Positions 1-5,544 of a stretch of DNA of 6,808 nt are shown piece after piece. Location of the stretch: NCBI GenBank assembly GCA_038251315.1, contig JBBSBK010000133.1:1-6808 (forward strand), read 5' to 3'. Position numbers and translations under genes: made by a program. The stretch comes from JBBKXP01 sp038251315. Lineage in GTDB: Bacteria > Pseudomonadota > Alphaproteobacteria > Rhodobacterales > Rhodobacteraceae. The notes under the pieces were generated by a model. That model was not told the origin of the DNA. It made no database searches and saw only the letters and a program-made list of their open reading frames with translations. The number at the start of each line of letters is the position of its first letter. The first letter of the stretch is position 1.

Positions 1-23
1 GCGATTTGGTGACGCGGATCCAG

Positions 24-59
24 TTCAGTTACGTCGATCCGGCCGTCGATCCGGCATGA
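24..59. repeat. Short 12-bp tandem duplication at the broken end of corC
   Basis: On the minus strand GCCGGATCGACG occurs twice directly in tandem (positions 32-55). It sits exactly where the corC frame loses family resemblance and just before the stop codon. A 12-bp duplication alone keeps frame, so it cannot by itself explain the stop, but it marks the spot as possibly rearranged. Confidence 0.5.
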
Positions 60-280
60 TTTACCCGGCAACGGCGGCGCAGATTGCCAATACCGGGGCT
101 GGGGATCATCGCCGACGGCTGGCGCGGTGCGTCGTCGTCTGCCGGTGCATCGGCTGGCGTCAGCGCCTCGAATATCCGGCTGAAAAACCCGCGCGATTGC
201 GCTTGCGCTTCGGTGTCGTCGGTCAGGTCCGGTTGCGCGCTTTGCGCCGCGCTCAAAGGACCATCGGGTGTGTCGCCCAT
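29..280 (-). CDS. corC: CorC/HlyC-like (YbeX) N-terminal fragment, apparently truncated
   Basis: Intact CorC/YbeX-type proteins carry paired CBS domains and a C-terminal CorC_HlyC domain, and are linked to magnesium/cobalt homeostasis and ribosome function. Residues 1-69 resemble the poorly structured N-terminus of roseobacter members: MGDT start, acidic linker, RGFFSRIFEALTP at 30-42, and GIGNLRR at 63-69. I would then expect (M)RV(E/D)DV.IP leading into the CBS domains. Instead the frame reads RCRVNHAGSTAGST and stops (TAA, 29-31), giving 83 residues where about 300 are usual. No CBS domain is visible. An AGGAG ribosome site lies three bases before the ATG at 278-280. It follows ybeY by 39 bp and is probably co-transcribed. 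It may be a pseudogene, a rearranged allele, or sequence error near an assembly edge. Family identity is fairly sure from context; integrity is not. Confidence 0.55.
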   Translation of the reverse strand: MGDTPDGPLSAAQSAQPDLTDDTEAQAQSRGFFSRIFEALTPADAPADDDAPRQPSAMIPSPGIGNLRRRCRVNHAGSTAGST

Positions 281-319
281 CGTCTCCTGCTTTCTTGCGG
301 GGTAAGGCCCAGCGTCTAC

Positions 320-799
320 TCAATCTGCATATGGGTCGGCAAGACCCAAGTTGCCAAGGATTTCTGTCTCGATCCGTTCCATCAGGGCGGCGTCAGGGTC
401 GGTTTCGTGGTCGTAGCCCAGCAGATGCAGGATCGCATGGACCAAAAGATGGATGGCGTGTTCGGCCAGCGGTTTGGCGGCGGCGGCGGCCTCGACCATG
501 CAGGTGTCAAAGGCAATGGCGATGTCGCCCAGTTCGGTTTCCGTCGGCGGCGGGGGGGTGTCGCCGGGGCCGATGTCATAATCTTCGGACGGCCAACTCA
601 GCACATTGGTTGGGGTCGGCTTGGCGCGAAACTCGGCGTTCAGGGCGGCAATGCGGGCGTCGTCGCAGGCCAGAACGGCGACCTCGCGGTCGGCAGGCAG
701 CGACAGGTGGGTAAGGGTTGCGGCGACGGCGGTGTCAGCCAGACCGGGCAGGTCGACCGTCAGCCAACGATCGTCCTCGATCACGACCTCAGCGGGCAC
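320..799 (-). CDS. ybeY: Endoribonuclease YbeY, 16S rRNA maturation factor
   Basis: YbeY is a cytoplasmic zinc metalloprotein (UPF0054) needed for 16S rRNA 3'-end processing and 70S ribosome quality control. At 159 residues the length is normal. The zinc triad is clear: H121, H125 and H131 in HAILHLLGYDH (121-131), with alanine where most members have glycine after the first histidine. The other signature, FRAKPTPTNVLSWP at 57-70, is also present, as is the ELGDI strand at 89-93. The chosen start is GTG at 797-799: an in-frame TAG lies two codons upstream and the resulting MPAEVVIEDDRW matches how homologues begin. The ribosome site is poor; a GTG five codons further in, behind GAGG, is an alternative. 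It lies 47 bp after phoH and 39 bp before the corC fragment, so one phoH-ybeY-corC transcript is likely. Confidence 0.93.
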   Translation of the reverse strand: MPAEVVIEDDRWLTVDLPGLADTAVAATLTHLSLPADREVAVLACDDARIAALNAEFRAKPTPTNVLSWPSEDYDIGPGDTPPPPTETELGDIAIAFDTCMVEAAAAAKPLAEHAIHLLVHAILHLLGYDHETDPDAALMERIETEILGNLGLADPYAD

Positions 800-846
800 T
801 GCCTAGGCCACGCGGATTTTGGTTCGATTTTTGCGGAAAAATCAAT

Positions 847-1851
847 TTACGGGCCATCGGCCTCATAAGCCTCGATGATCGCGGCCACCAGTGGGTGGCG
901 GACCACGTCTTTGGACGTGAAATAGCTGAAACTGATCTTGCGGATGTTTTTGAGCAGCCTTTCGGCATCGTGCAGACCCGAGGCAACGCCGCGCGGCAGG
1001 TCGATCTGGGTGCGATCGCCGGTGATGACCATGCGCGACCCTTCGCCAAGGCGGGTCAGGAACATCTTCATCTGCATCGTCGTGGCATTCTGCGCCTCGT
1101 CCAGCACGCAATAGGCATTGGCCAGCGTGCGGCCGCGCATAAAGGCAAGCGGCGCGATCTCGATCACCTTCTCCTCGATCATCTTGGCGACCATCTTGCC
1201 GGGCAGAAAATCGTTCAGTGCGTCATAAAGCGGCTGCATGTAGGGGTCGACCTTGTCCTTCATGTCGCCGGGCAGGAACCCCAGACGCTCGCCCGCTTCG
1301 ACCGCGGGGCGGCTCAGGATGATCTTGTCGACATGGCCGCCGATCAGCATGTTCACGCCGACCGCGACGGCGAGGTAAGTTTTCCCGGTGCCTGCGGGGC
1401 CGATGCCAAAGGCCAGTTCGTTGTCGAACAGCGCTTTGACGTAGGCCTTTTGCGCGGCGGTGCGCGGTTCGACCAGTTTCTTGCGGGTCTTGATTTCGAC
1501 GCGGCCATCGGGGCCCTCGCCACGAAACATCTCGATCTGGTCGCCGCTGTGCACTGGCGCCGGGCCGCCCATGCGCAATTCGCGGTCGATGTCGGCGGGT
1601 TCAATGCCGCGTCCTGATTCAAGGCGGGCATAGAGCGATTGCAACGCGTCGATGGCCAGCGCCACCGTCACCGGATCGCCCATTACCGAAAGGTGATTGC
1701 CCCGGCGCATGATCTGCACCGTCAACTTTTGTTCAATAGCCGCCAGATTGCGGTCGTGTTCACCGCAGAGGTCGATCAGCAAAAAGTTGTTGGGGAATTC
1801 GATAGCCGATTCGATGGCTTCGGCGGGCGGGGTCAGGATGCTGGCAGGCAA
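847..1851 (-). CDS. phoH: PhoH family ATPase (PhoH-like/YbeZ)
   Basis: PhoH-like protein of the YbeZ type, a cytoplasmic P-loop ATPase related to the N-terminal part of superfamily 1 helicases and functionally linked to YbeY in RNA handling. With the start used here it is 334 residues. An N-terminal KH-like segment (about 18-75) precedes the ATPase core. Walker A is GPAGTGKT (151-158), Walker B ends in CVLDEAQN (248-255, acidic pair D251/E252), and the VITGDRTQIDLP segment follows. I place the start at TTG (1849-1851): it has GAGGAG six bases upstream (1858-1863) and gives MPASILTPP..., like homologues. The frame also opens at an ATG ending at 1929, but that would add 26 residues with no family resemblance and no ribosome site. 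It is followed by ybeY. A terminator upstream (1963-1992) implies its own promoter. Confidence 0.93.
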   Translation of the reverse strand: MPASILTPPAEAIESAIEFPNNFLLIDLCGEHDRNLAAIEQKLTVQIMRRGNHLSVMGDPVTVALAIDALQSLYARLESGRGIEPADIDRELRMGGPAPVHSGDQIEMFRGEGPDGRVEIKTRKKLVEPRTAAQKAYVKALFDNELAFGIGPAGTGKTYLAVAVGVNMLIGGHVDKIILSRPAVEAGERLGFLPGDMKDKVDPYMQPLYDALNDFLPGKMVAKMIEEKVIEIAPLAFMRGRTLANAYCVLDEAQNATTMQMKMFLTRLGEGSRMVITGDRTQIDLPRGVASGLHDAERLLKNIRKISFSYFTSKDVVRHPLVAAIIEAYEADGP

Positions 1852-1857
1852 ACAAGG

Positions 1858-1863
1858 CTCCTC
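1858..1863 (-). promoter_or_regulatory. Ribosome binding site deciding the TTG start of phoH
   Basis: GAGGAG on the minus strand, six bases before TTG. It is the best Shine-Dalgarno match near the phoH 5' end and favours the non-ATG start over the upstream ATG. Confidence 0.75.
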
Positions 1864-1922
1864 ATGCGGACAGGGACGATATGGGAGAAAGACATGATCA
1901 ATGGTGGCGATTTGGGAAGACA

Positions 1923-1940
1923 GGTGCAAGAGATTGCACC
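1923..1940. promoter_or_regulatory. Perfect inverted repeat upstream of phoH, possible operator or hairpin
   Basis: GGTGCAA (1923-1929), spacer GAGA, TTGCACC (1934-1940): two perfect 7-base arms located about 70-90 bp before the phoH TTG start and inside the terminator-to-phoH gap. It could be a protein binding site or a hairpin in the phoH leader. I do not recognise it as a known operator. Confidence 0.35.
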
Positions 1941-1962
1941 CGATTGTGACAGGGAAATGGCG

Positions 1963-1992
1963 AAAAAGGCCGCGGTCTGCACCGCGGCCTTT
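1963..1992 (-). terminator. Intrinsic terminator after the lipoprotein gene
   Basis: Read on the minus strand: AAAGGCCGCGGT, loop GCAG, ACCGCGGCCTTTTT. The stem is 12 bp including the A/T pairs and perfect; the GC core is 9 bp and the transcript ends in a run of five T. It begins 26 bp after the stop codon of the small lipoprotein, and separates the miaB-side genes from phoH. Confidence 0.9.
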
Positions 1993-2018
1993 GGATTTTC
2001 AGTCAAGAATGCCAAGGG

Positions 2019-2351
2019 TCAGAGATGGTCCGGGATCGGCGAACCGGATTTGAACGGACCGACCGCCGTGTTCGGCGGAGCGACCCCGGAACAGACCGGC
2101 AGGCCATCAGGGGTCAGGCGCGCCGAAAGGTAGCCTTCGACTCCATCGTCGATGATCCAATGATCACAGCCATCGGTATCCACCCAGATGCCAGCCACTA
2201 GGGTCGACAGATGGTGCGCGTTGACGCCGCGGTCGACGGATTTGTCAGGGCCGATCGGGGTGAACCCCAACCCGCCGCCTTCGACCCCTTCGGTGCAAGC
2301 GCCAAGGGTGACGACAGCGGCCAGAACGGCAAATGATTTGAACATGGTCAT
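2019..2351 (-). CDS. Small lipoprotein with a WxDxDGCxHW module
   Basis: A 110-residue predicted lipoprotein. Residues 1-18 form a short signal peptide with lipobox LGAC, so Cys19 is the expected lipidated residue and the protein should be anchored in an envelope membrane. Residues 55-87 carry IWVDTDGCDHW, then DDGVEG, an AR pair and a final VC. This 33-residue module is shared with the OmpA-domain protein just upstream (about 19 identical positions). Two cysteines (C62, C87) bracket the module and could form a periplasmic disulphide. The tail from 88 is low in recognisable features. Start ATG at 2349-2351 has AGGGGA nine bases upstream (2361-2366), in the 16-bp gap after the upstream gene, so the two are almost certainly co-transcribed. 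A terminator follows. I recognise no named family, and assign no function beyond envelope location. Confidence 0.8.
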   Translation of the reverse strand: MTMFKSFAVLAAVVTLGACTEGVEGGGLGFTPIGPDKSVDRGVNAHHLSTLVAGIWVDTDGCDHWIIDDGVEGYLSARLTPDGLPVCSGVAPPNTAVGPFKSGSPIPDHL

Positions 2352-2360
2352 GATCTGTTA

Positions 2361-2366
2361 TCCCCT
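2361..2366 (-). promoter_or_regulatory. Ribosome binding site of the lipoprotein gene
   Basis: AGGGGA nine bases before the ATG, one base after the TGA of the OmpA-domain gene. The same hexamer serves both genes of the pair. Confidence 0.65.
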
Positions 2367-2367
2367 A

Positions 2368-2967
2368 TCAGCGCAGGCAGTAGATTTCGACGCGCCGGTT
2401 TTGCGCCATTCCGCCGTTCGGCGTATCGTTCGGTGCCCGCGGGCTGCGTTCGCCAAAGCCACGCACATCCACCACGCGCGCCCCGATGCCCTGTGCCACC
2501 GAAGCGACGGCATTGGCGCGGTTCTGCGACAAACGCATGTTATATTCGTCAGATGCACGGTTGTCGGTATGACCGTAGATCAGGAACGCATAGGCGTTGG
2601 CGCTGCGGAAAAAGTTTGCCAGCGCGGCGCGGCCGCCGGACCCGATGCTGTAACGGTCGGTGGCGAACAACTGGTCGGTCGGCATGATGCCGCAGATTTC
2701 GCTGCGATGGCAAACGGCAGATCCGTCACGGCGGCGGCGAGCGTCCATGAAACCCTCGGCACCGTCATCCATGGTCCAGTGTTCGCAGCCATCGGGGTCG
2801 ATCCAGATGGTCGGAATATACGTTTCGCTGGTCTGCGCCTGCGCCGGTGTGCCCATGAGCAGGGCGCCCATCACGGCCCCAGCAATGCCAGCCAGCGCCC
2901 CGCGTCCTGCCAATTTCCAGTTCAGTCTCACAAACAAGCCCCTCATCCGTGCGGCACGAAACCACAC
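2368..2967 (-). CDS. OmpA-family peptidoglycan-binding protein with N-terminal WxDxDGCxHW module
   Basis: A 199-residue exported protein. Residues 1-44 look like a long signal peptide ending in the cleavage site TPAQA|QT. Residues 54-86 carry the same IWxDxDGCxHW..DDGxEG...AR module as the following lipoprotein. Residues about 97-199 are an OmpA-like domain: GHTD at 132-135, YN..LS..RA at 142-151, RGFGERSP at 169-176 and NRRVEI at 190-195. D135 and R150 sit 15 residues apart, as do the Asp and Arg that bind diaminopimelate in characterised OmpA domains. It probably attaches non-covalently to peptidoglycan in the periplasm. There is no beta-barrel. Start GTG (2965-2967) is preferred because AGGGGA lies seven bases upstream; the ATG at 2944-2946 has no ribosome site but gives a more usual signal peptide. 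Extra cysteines C92 and C197 are unusual for an OmpA domain. Confidence 0.88.
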   Translation of the reverse strand: MWFRAARMRGLFVRLNWKLAGRGALAGIAGAVMGALLMGTPAQAQTSETYIPTIWIDPDGCEHWTMDDGAEGFMDARRRRDGSAVCHRSEICGIMPTDQLFATDRYSIGSGGRAALANFFRSANAYAFLIYGHTDNRASDEYNMRLSQNRANAVASVAQGIGARVVDVRGFGERSPRAPNDTPNGGMAQNRRVEIYCLR

Positions 2968-2974
2968 TTAGTGG

Positions 2975-2980
2975 TCCCCT
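2975..2980 (-). promoter_or_regulatory. Ribosome binding site supporting the GTG start of the OmpA-domain gene
   Basis: AGGGGA seven bases before GTG at 2965-2967. No such motif precedes the in-frame ATG at 2944-2946. Confidence 0.6.
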
Positions 2981-3166
2981 GACGCTCCCCCGTCACCTTA
3001 TCTGGCGATTGTTAGCAAATTTGGGGCACTTTGGAAGATGAAATCACCACATATTGTGCCTGAAAATGAAACATTACCGTTAATTTAGCGGCATTTGTTG
3101 CAGGAGTTTCGAGACAGGCGCGAGGTTTCTCCAGATGGTCAGGCGACTTAGCGGGCAGAGTTAACG

Positions 3167-4477
3167 TTACCCTACCAATTCACCACCCAGCGAGTTCCTA
3201 CCGGATGTGGTGATTCTGACACGGCGTACCTGTCCTGACACGTCACTTGACGCAAGGGCATGGACAGCGTGAAGATGTTCGGATTTGCCCACCATCTGCC
3301 CCGCGTCGCGGCCCGCTTTCTCGAACAGAACATGCACATCACGCCCGATCATCGCATCCTGCGCGGCCTTTTGCTGCGTCGTGATCAGGGTCTGCAAAAT
3401 CTGCAATCGGGCATTCGTCTCCGAACCGGGCAGTTGCGGTTTTTCCGCCGCCGGGGTACCGGGGCGGCCGGAGTATTTGAACGAATAGGCCATGCCGTAG
3501 CCAACCGTCCGGATCAGATCGAGGGTGGCGTCGAAATCGGCGTCGGTTTCGCCCGGAAACCCGACGATGAAATCGCCCGACAGCAGGATATCGGGGCGGG
3601 CGGCCCGGATCCGTCCGATCAGGTCGACATATTGCGCCGCCGTATGTTTGCGGTTCATCGCCCGCAGGATCCGGTCGCTCCCCGATTGCACGGGCAAGTG
3701 CAGGTAGGGCATCAGCTTTTCGCAATCGGCATGGGCGGCGATCAGGGCCGCGTCCATGTCGCCAGGATGGCTGGTGGTGTAGCGGATGCGGGCCAGACCG
3801 TCGATCGCCGCAAGATCGCGGATCAGTCCGGCAAGGCCACCCGCATGGCCGTGGTAGGCGTTGACGTTCTGGCCCAGCAGGGTGATTTCGGCAACGCCCG
3901 CCGCAACCAGATCGCGGGCCTCGGCCAACACCCTGTCGGCAGGGCGGCTGACCTCGGATCCGCGCGTGTAGGGAACGACACAGAATGCGCAGAACTTGTC
4001 GCAGCCTTCCTGCACAGTCAGGAAGGCGCTGGGCCCACGAGCGGCTTTGGGTCGGGATTTGAGAACCGCGAATTTGTCCTCGGCGGGGAAATCGGTGTCG
4101 AGCGCGCGCGCGCCCTTGGCCACCGCCGCCACCATCGCGGGCAGGCGGTGATAACTTTGCGGCCCGACGACCAGATCGACGACGGGGGCGCGGCGCATGA
4201 TCTCGGACCCCTCGGCCTGAGCGACGCAACCGGCGACGCCGATTTTCAGATCGGGGCGGGCGTCTTTCAGCGGTTTCAGGCGACCAAGTTCCGAAAACAC
4301 CTTTTCTGAAGCCTTTTCGCGGATGTGGCAGGTGTTGAGCAGGATCATGTCGGCACTGTCCTGAAGGTCGGTCAGCACATAGCCCTGCCCGCTCAGCGCT
4401 TCGGCCATGCGTTCGCTGTCATAGACGTTCATCTGGCAGCCATAGGTCTTGATGAACAGTTTTTTCGGGGCAGACAT
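3167..4477 (-). CDS. miaB: tRNA-2-methylthio-N6-dimethylallyladenosine synthase MiaB
   Basis: MiaB is a cytoplasmic radical-SAM enzyme that adds a methylthio group to i6A37 of tRNAs reading codons that start with U. It is 436 residues with the start used here, normal for the family. The UPF0004 domain holds Cys14 (YGCQMN), Cys50 (NTCHIRE) and Cys84 (AGCVAQ), ligands of the auxiliary 4Fe-4S cluster. The radical-SAM cluster motif CxxxCxxC is C159, C163, C166 in EGCDKFCAFCVVPYTRG. The C-terminus is a TRAM domain (GRDVHVLFEKAGRDAGQMVGKS to RITTSGRNSLGGEL). I start at ATG 4475-4477 (MSAPKKLFIKTYGC), as homologues do. An in-frame ATG ending at 4543 would add 22 unrelated residues. AGGA lies 11 bases before the chosen ATG, a little far. 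Divergent from the gene starting at 4589. Confidence 0.96.
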   Translation of the reverse strand: MSAPKKLFIKTYGCQMNVYDSERMAEALSGQGYVLTDLQDSADMILLNTCHIREKASEKVFSELGRLKPLKDARPDLKIGVAGCVAQAEGSEIMRRAPVVDLVVGPQSYHRLPAMVAAVAKGARALDTDFPAEDKFAVLKSRPKAARGPSAFLTVQEGCDKFCAFCVVPYTRGSEVSRPADRVLAEARDLVAAGVAEITLLGQNVNAYHGHAGGLAGLIRDLAAIDGLARIRYTTSHPGDMDAALIAAHADCEKLMPYLHLPVQSGSDRILRAMNRKHTAAQYVDLIGRIRAARPDILLSGDFIVGFPGETDADFDATLDLIRTVGYGMAYSFKYSGRPGTPAAEKPQLPGSETNARLQILQTLITTQQKAAQDAMIGRDVHVLFEKAGRDAGQMVGKSEHLHAVHALASSDVSGQVRRVRITTSGRNSLGGELVG

Positions 4478-4509
4478 CGGCAAAAAGGTCCTCGGGTGCG
4501 GGTCGGTCC

Positions 4510-4538
4510 TAGTTAGCGACCGGGCGAGCGGCTTGCAA
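4510..4538 (-). promoter_or_regulatory. Candidate miaB promoter
   Basis: Minus strand TTGCAA (4533-4538), 17-base spacer, TAACTA (4510-4515) within GCTAACTA. The -35 box is reasonable and the -10 box poor against the E. coli consensus. The GCTA core recurs in the candidate fabA promoter of this window. It would leave a leader of roughly 25 bases before the miaB ATG. Confidence 0.35.
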
Positions 4539-4588
4539 TGCACACCGAAATAACCGAATCTGGCGCAGTTGGCAGAACGATGGACCGC

Positions 4589-5455
4589 ATGGCACGCTAC
4601 AGCTCACTCAAATCCCTTTTTGCGGAGGGTCGCGGCGAATTAGCCAAGGGCCCTGTCGCCCTGATCCTGGTCGAGGACGAGGCCGAGATCGCGACGACCA
4701 TCCGCCATCACGGCGACGCGGGATTTGCAAGTCTGATCGCCTTTGCCTCGCCCGAGATCGTGTTTCCGACCGAGGTTGAGTCAAGGATCAGTCGTGTCGA
4801 TTGCGACATGCTAGCGGACAGGGCGATGGAGCGGGTGGTGAACGGTGTCATCGGCGCCGCGCCGGGGGTCTGGTTCTATTACTGCTACAACGCCGAATAC
4901 TTGTTTTATCCGTTCAGCGAACACCGCAGCGTCGGCGAGATGGTGCAGTTTACGGTCGAAGAACGACGCGATTCGGTATTGACCTATGTGATCGACCTTT
5001 ATGCCGGCGATCTGGGGCACCACCCCGACGCGGTATCGCTGGACGATGCGCATCTGGACAAGTCAGGCTACTACGCGCTGGCCCGCAAGGATCGTACGAA
5101 CCAGCCGCGCGACCGTCAGCTCGACTTTTTCGGCGGGCTGCGCTGGCGGTTCGAGGAACATATCCCGGCACCGCGACGCCGGATCGACCGGGTGGCACTG
5201 TTCAAGGCAAAGCCGGGGCTGAAGATCGGCGCCGATCACACCTTTAACGACGCCGAATACAACACCTATGCCTGTCCCTGGCATCATAACCTGACGGCAG
5301 CGATCTGTTCATTCCGCACCGCCAAGGCGCTGAAACGCAACCCGGGGTCAACCTTCGATATCCAGACCTTCAAGTGGCACAATTCAGCCCCCTTCACTTG
5401 GCATTCACAACAATTACTGGATCTTGGGCTGATGGAACCGGGGCAGTGGTTCTAG
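4589..5455 (+). CDS. Conserved roseobacter protein, possibly glycosyltransferase family 2-like
   Basis: I recognise this as a protein common next to miaB in Rhodobacteraceae, but not as an enzyme of known function. It is 288 residues, soluble-looking, with no signal peptide or membrane segment. An N-terminal alpha/beta start (VALILVEDEAEIATTIRHH, 23-41) followed by SLIAFASPE (48-56) is the pattern of GT-A type glycosyltransferases of the Glyco_tranf_2_4 kind. Where those have a DxDEFL-like metal motif, this one has YNAEYLFYPF (100-109), so the acidic pair is not conserved and the assignment is tentative. Other striking segments: LDKSGYYALARKD (156-168), LDFFGGLRWRFEEH (178-191), and a Trp/His-rich C-terminus (KWHNSAPFTWHSQQ at 262-275). 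Start ATG 4589 (MARYSSLK) fits remembered homologues; ATG 4580 and ATG 4538 are in frame upstream, and none has a clear ribosome site. Confidence 0.78.
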   Translation: MARYSSLKSLFAEGRGELAKGPVALILVEDEAEIATTIRHHGDAGFASLIAFASPEIVFPTEVESRISRVDCDMLADRAMERVVNGVIGAAPGVWFYYCYNAEYLFYPFSEHRSVGEMVQFTVEERRDSVLTYVIDLYAGDLGHHPDAVSLDDAHLDKSGYYALARKDRTNQPRDRQLDFFGGLRWRFEEHIPAPRRRIDRVALFKAKPGLKIGADHTFNDAEYNTYACPWHHNLTAAICSFRTAKALKRNPGSTFDIQTFKWHNSAPFTWHSQQLLDLGLMEPGQWF

Positions 5456-5472
5456 GCGTTTTGCCTGTTTGG

Positions 5473-5488
5473 GCTGTCGCCTGACAGC
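5473..5488. repeat. Short perfect inverted repeat after the plus-strand gene
   Basis: GCTGTC (5473-5478), loop GCCT, GACAGC (5483-5488). It starts 18 bp after the TAG at 5453-5455. It has no T-run, so it is at best a weak terminator or mRNA 3' hairpin. It lacks the GTAAG head of the REP units that follow. Confidence 0.4.
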
Positions 5489-5505
5489 ACTCCGCGCAAC
5501 GGATT

Positions 5506-5526
5506 TCGGGTTGAAACCCGACTTAC
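5506..5526 (-). repeat. REP-like unit 1 (minus orientation)
   Basis: Read on the minus strand: head GTAAG (5526-5522), then stem TCGGGTT, loop TC, AACCCGA (5521-5506). The stem is a perfect 7 bp with a two-base loop. Confidence 0.8.
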
Positions 5527-5544
5527 TCGACTCACCCGACTCAC
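5518..5544 (-). repeat. Three tandem 9-bp copies of the REP head region
   Basis: On the minus strand GTGAGTCGG (5544-5536), GTGAGTCGA (5535-5527) and GTAAGTCGG (5526-5518) follow each other directly, the last being the head and first stem bases of REP unit 1. The first copy also supplies the TGA stop (5541-5543) of the RAYT gene. Confidence 0.75.

Noticed and set aside
56..868. Plus-strand open frame of 270 codons opposite ybeY and corC
   Set aside because: Shadow of YbeY, whose zinc triad is clear; the composition is typical of antisense GC-rich DNA.
718..1617. Plus-strand open frame of 299 codons opposite phoH
   Set aside because: It is antisense to a clear PhoH gene; high GC keeps the opposite frame open, and the translation is Arg/His/Asp-rich with no domain.
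2188..2982. Plus-strand open frame of 264 codons across the OmpA/lipoprotein pair
   Set aside because: It covers two minus-strand genes with signal peptides, ribosome sites and motifs; the plus-strand translation shows none.
2968..3166. Promoter or terminator in the 199-bp gap between miaB and the OmpA-domain gene
   Set aside because: The gap is relatively AT-rich and probably holds a promoter, but no -35/-10 pair is convincing (best guess TTCCAA, 16 bases, TAACAA on the minus strand), and no stem with a T-run follows miaB.
3260..4309. Plus-strand open frame of 349 codons opposite miaB
   Set aside because: Antisense shadow of MiaB, whose radical-SAM and TRAM motifs are intact; there is no recognisable motif in the opposite frame.
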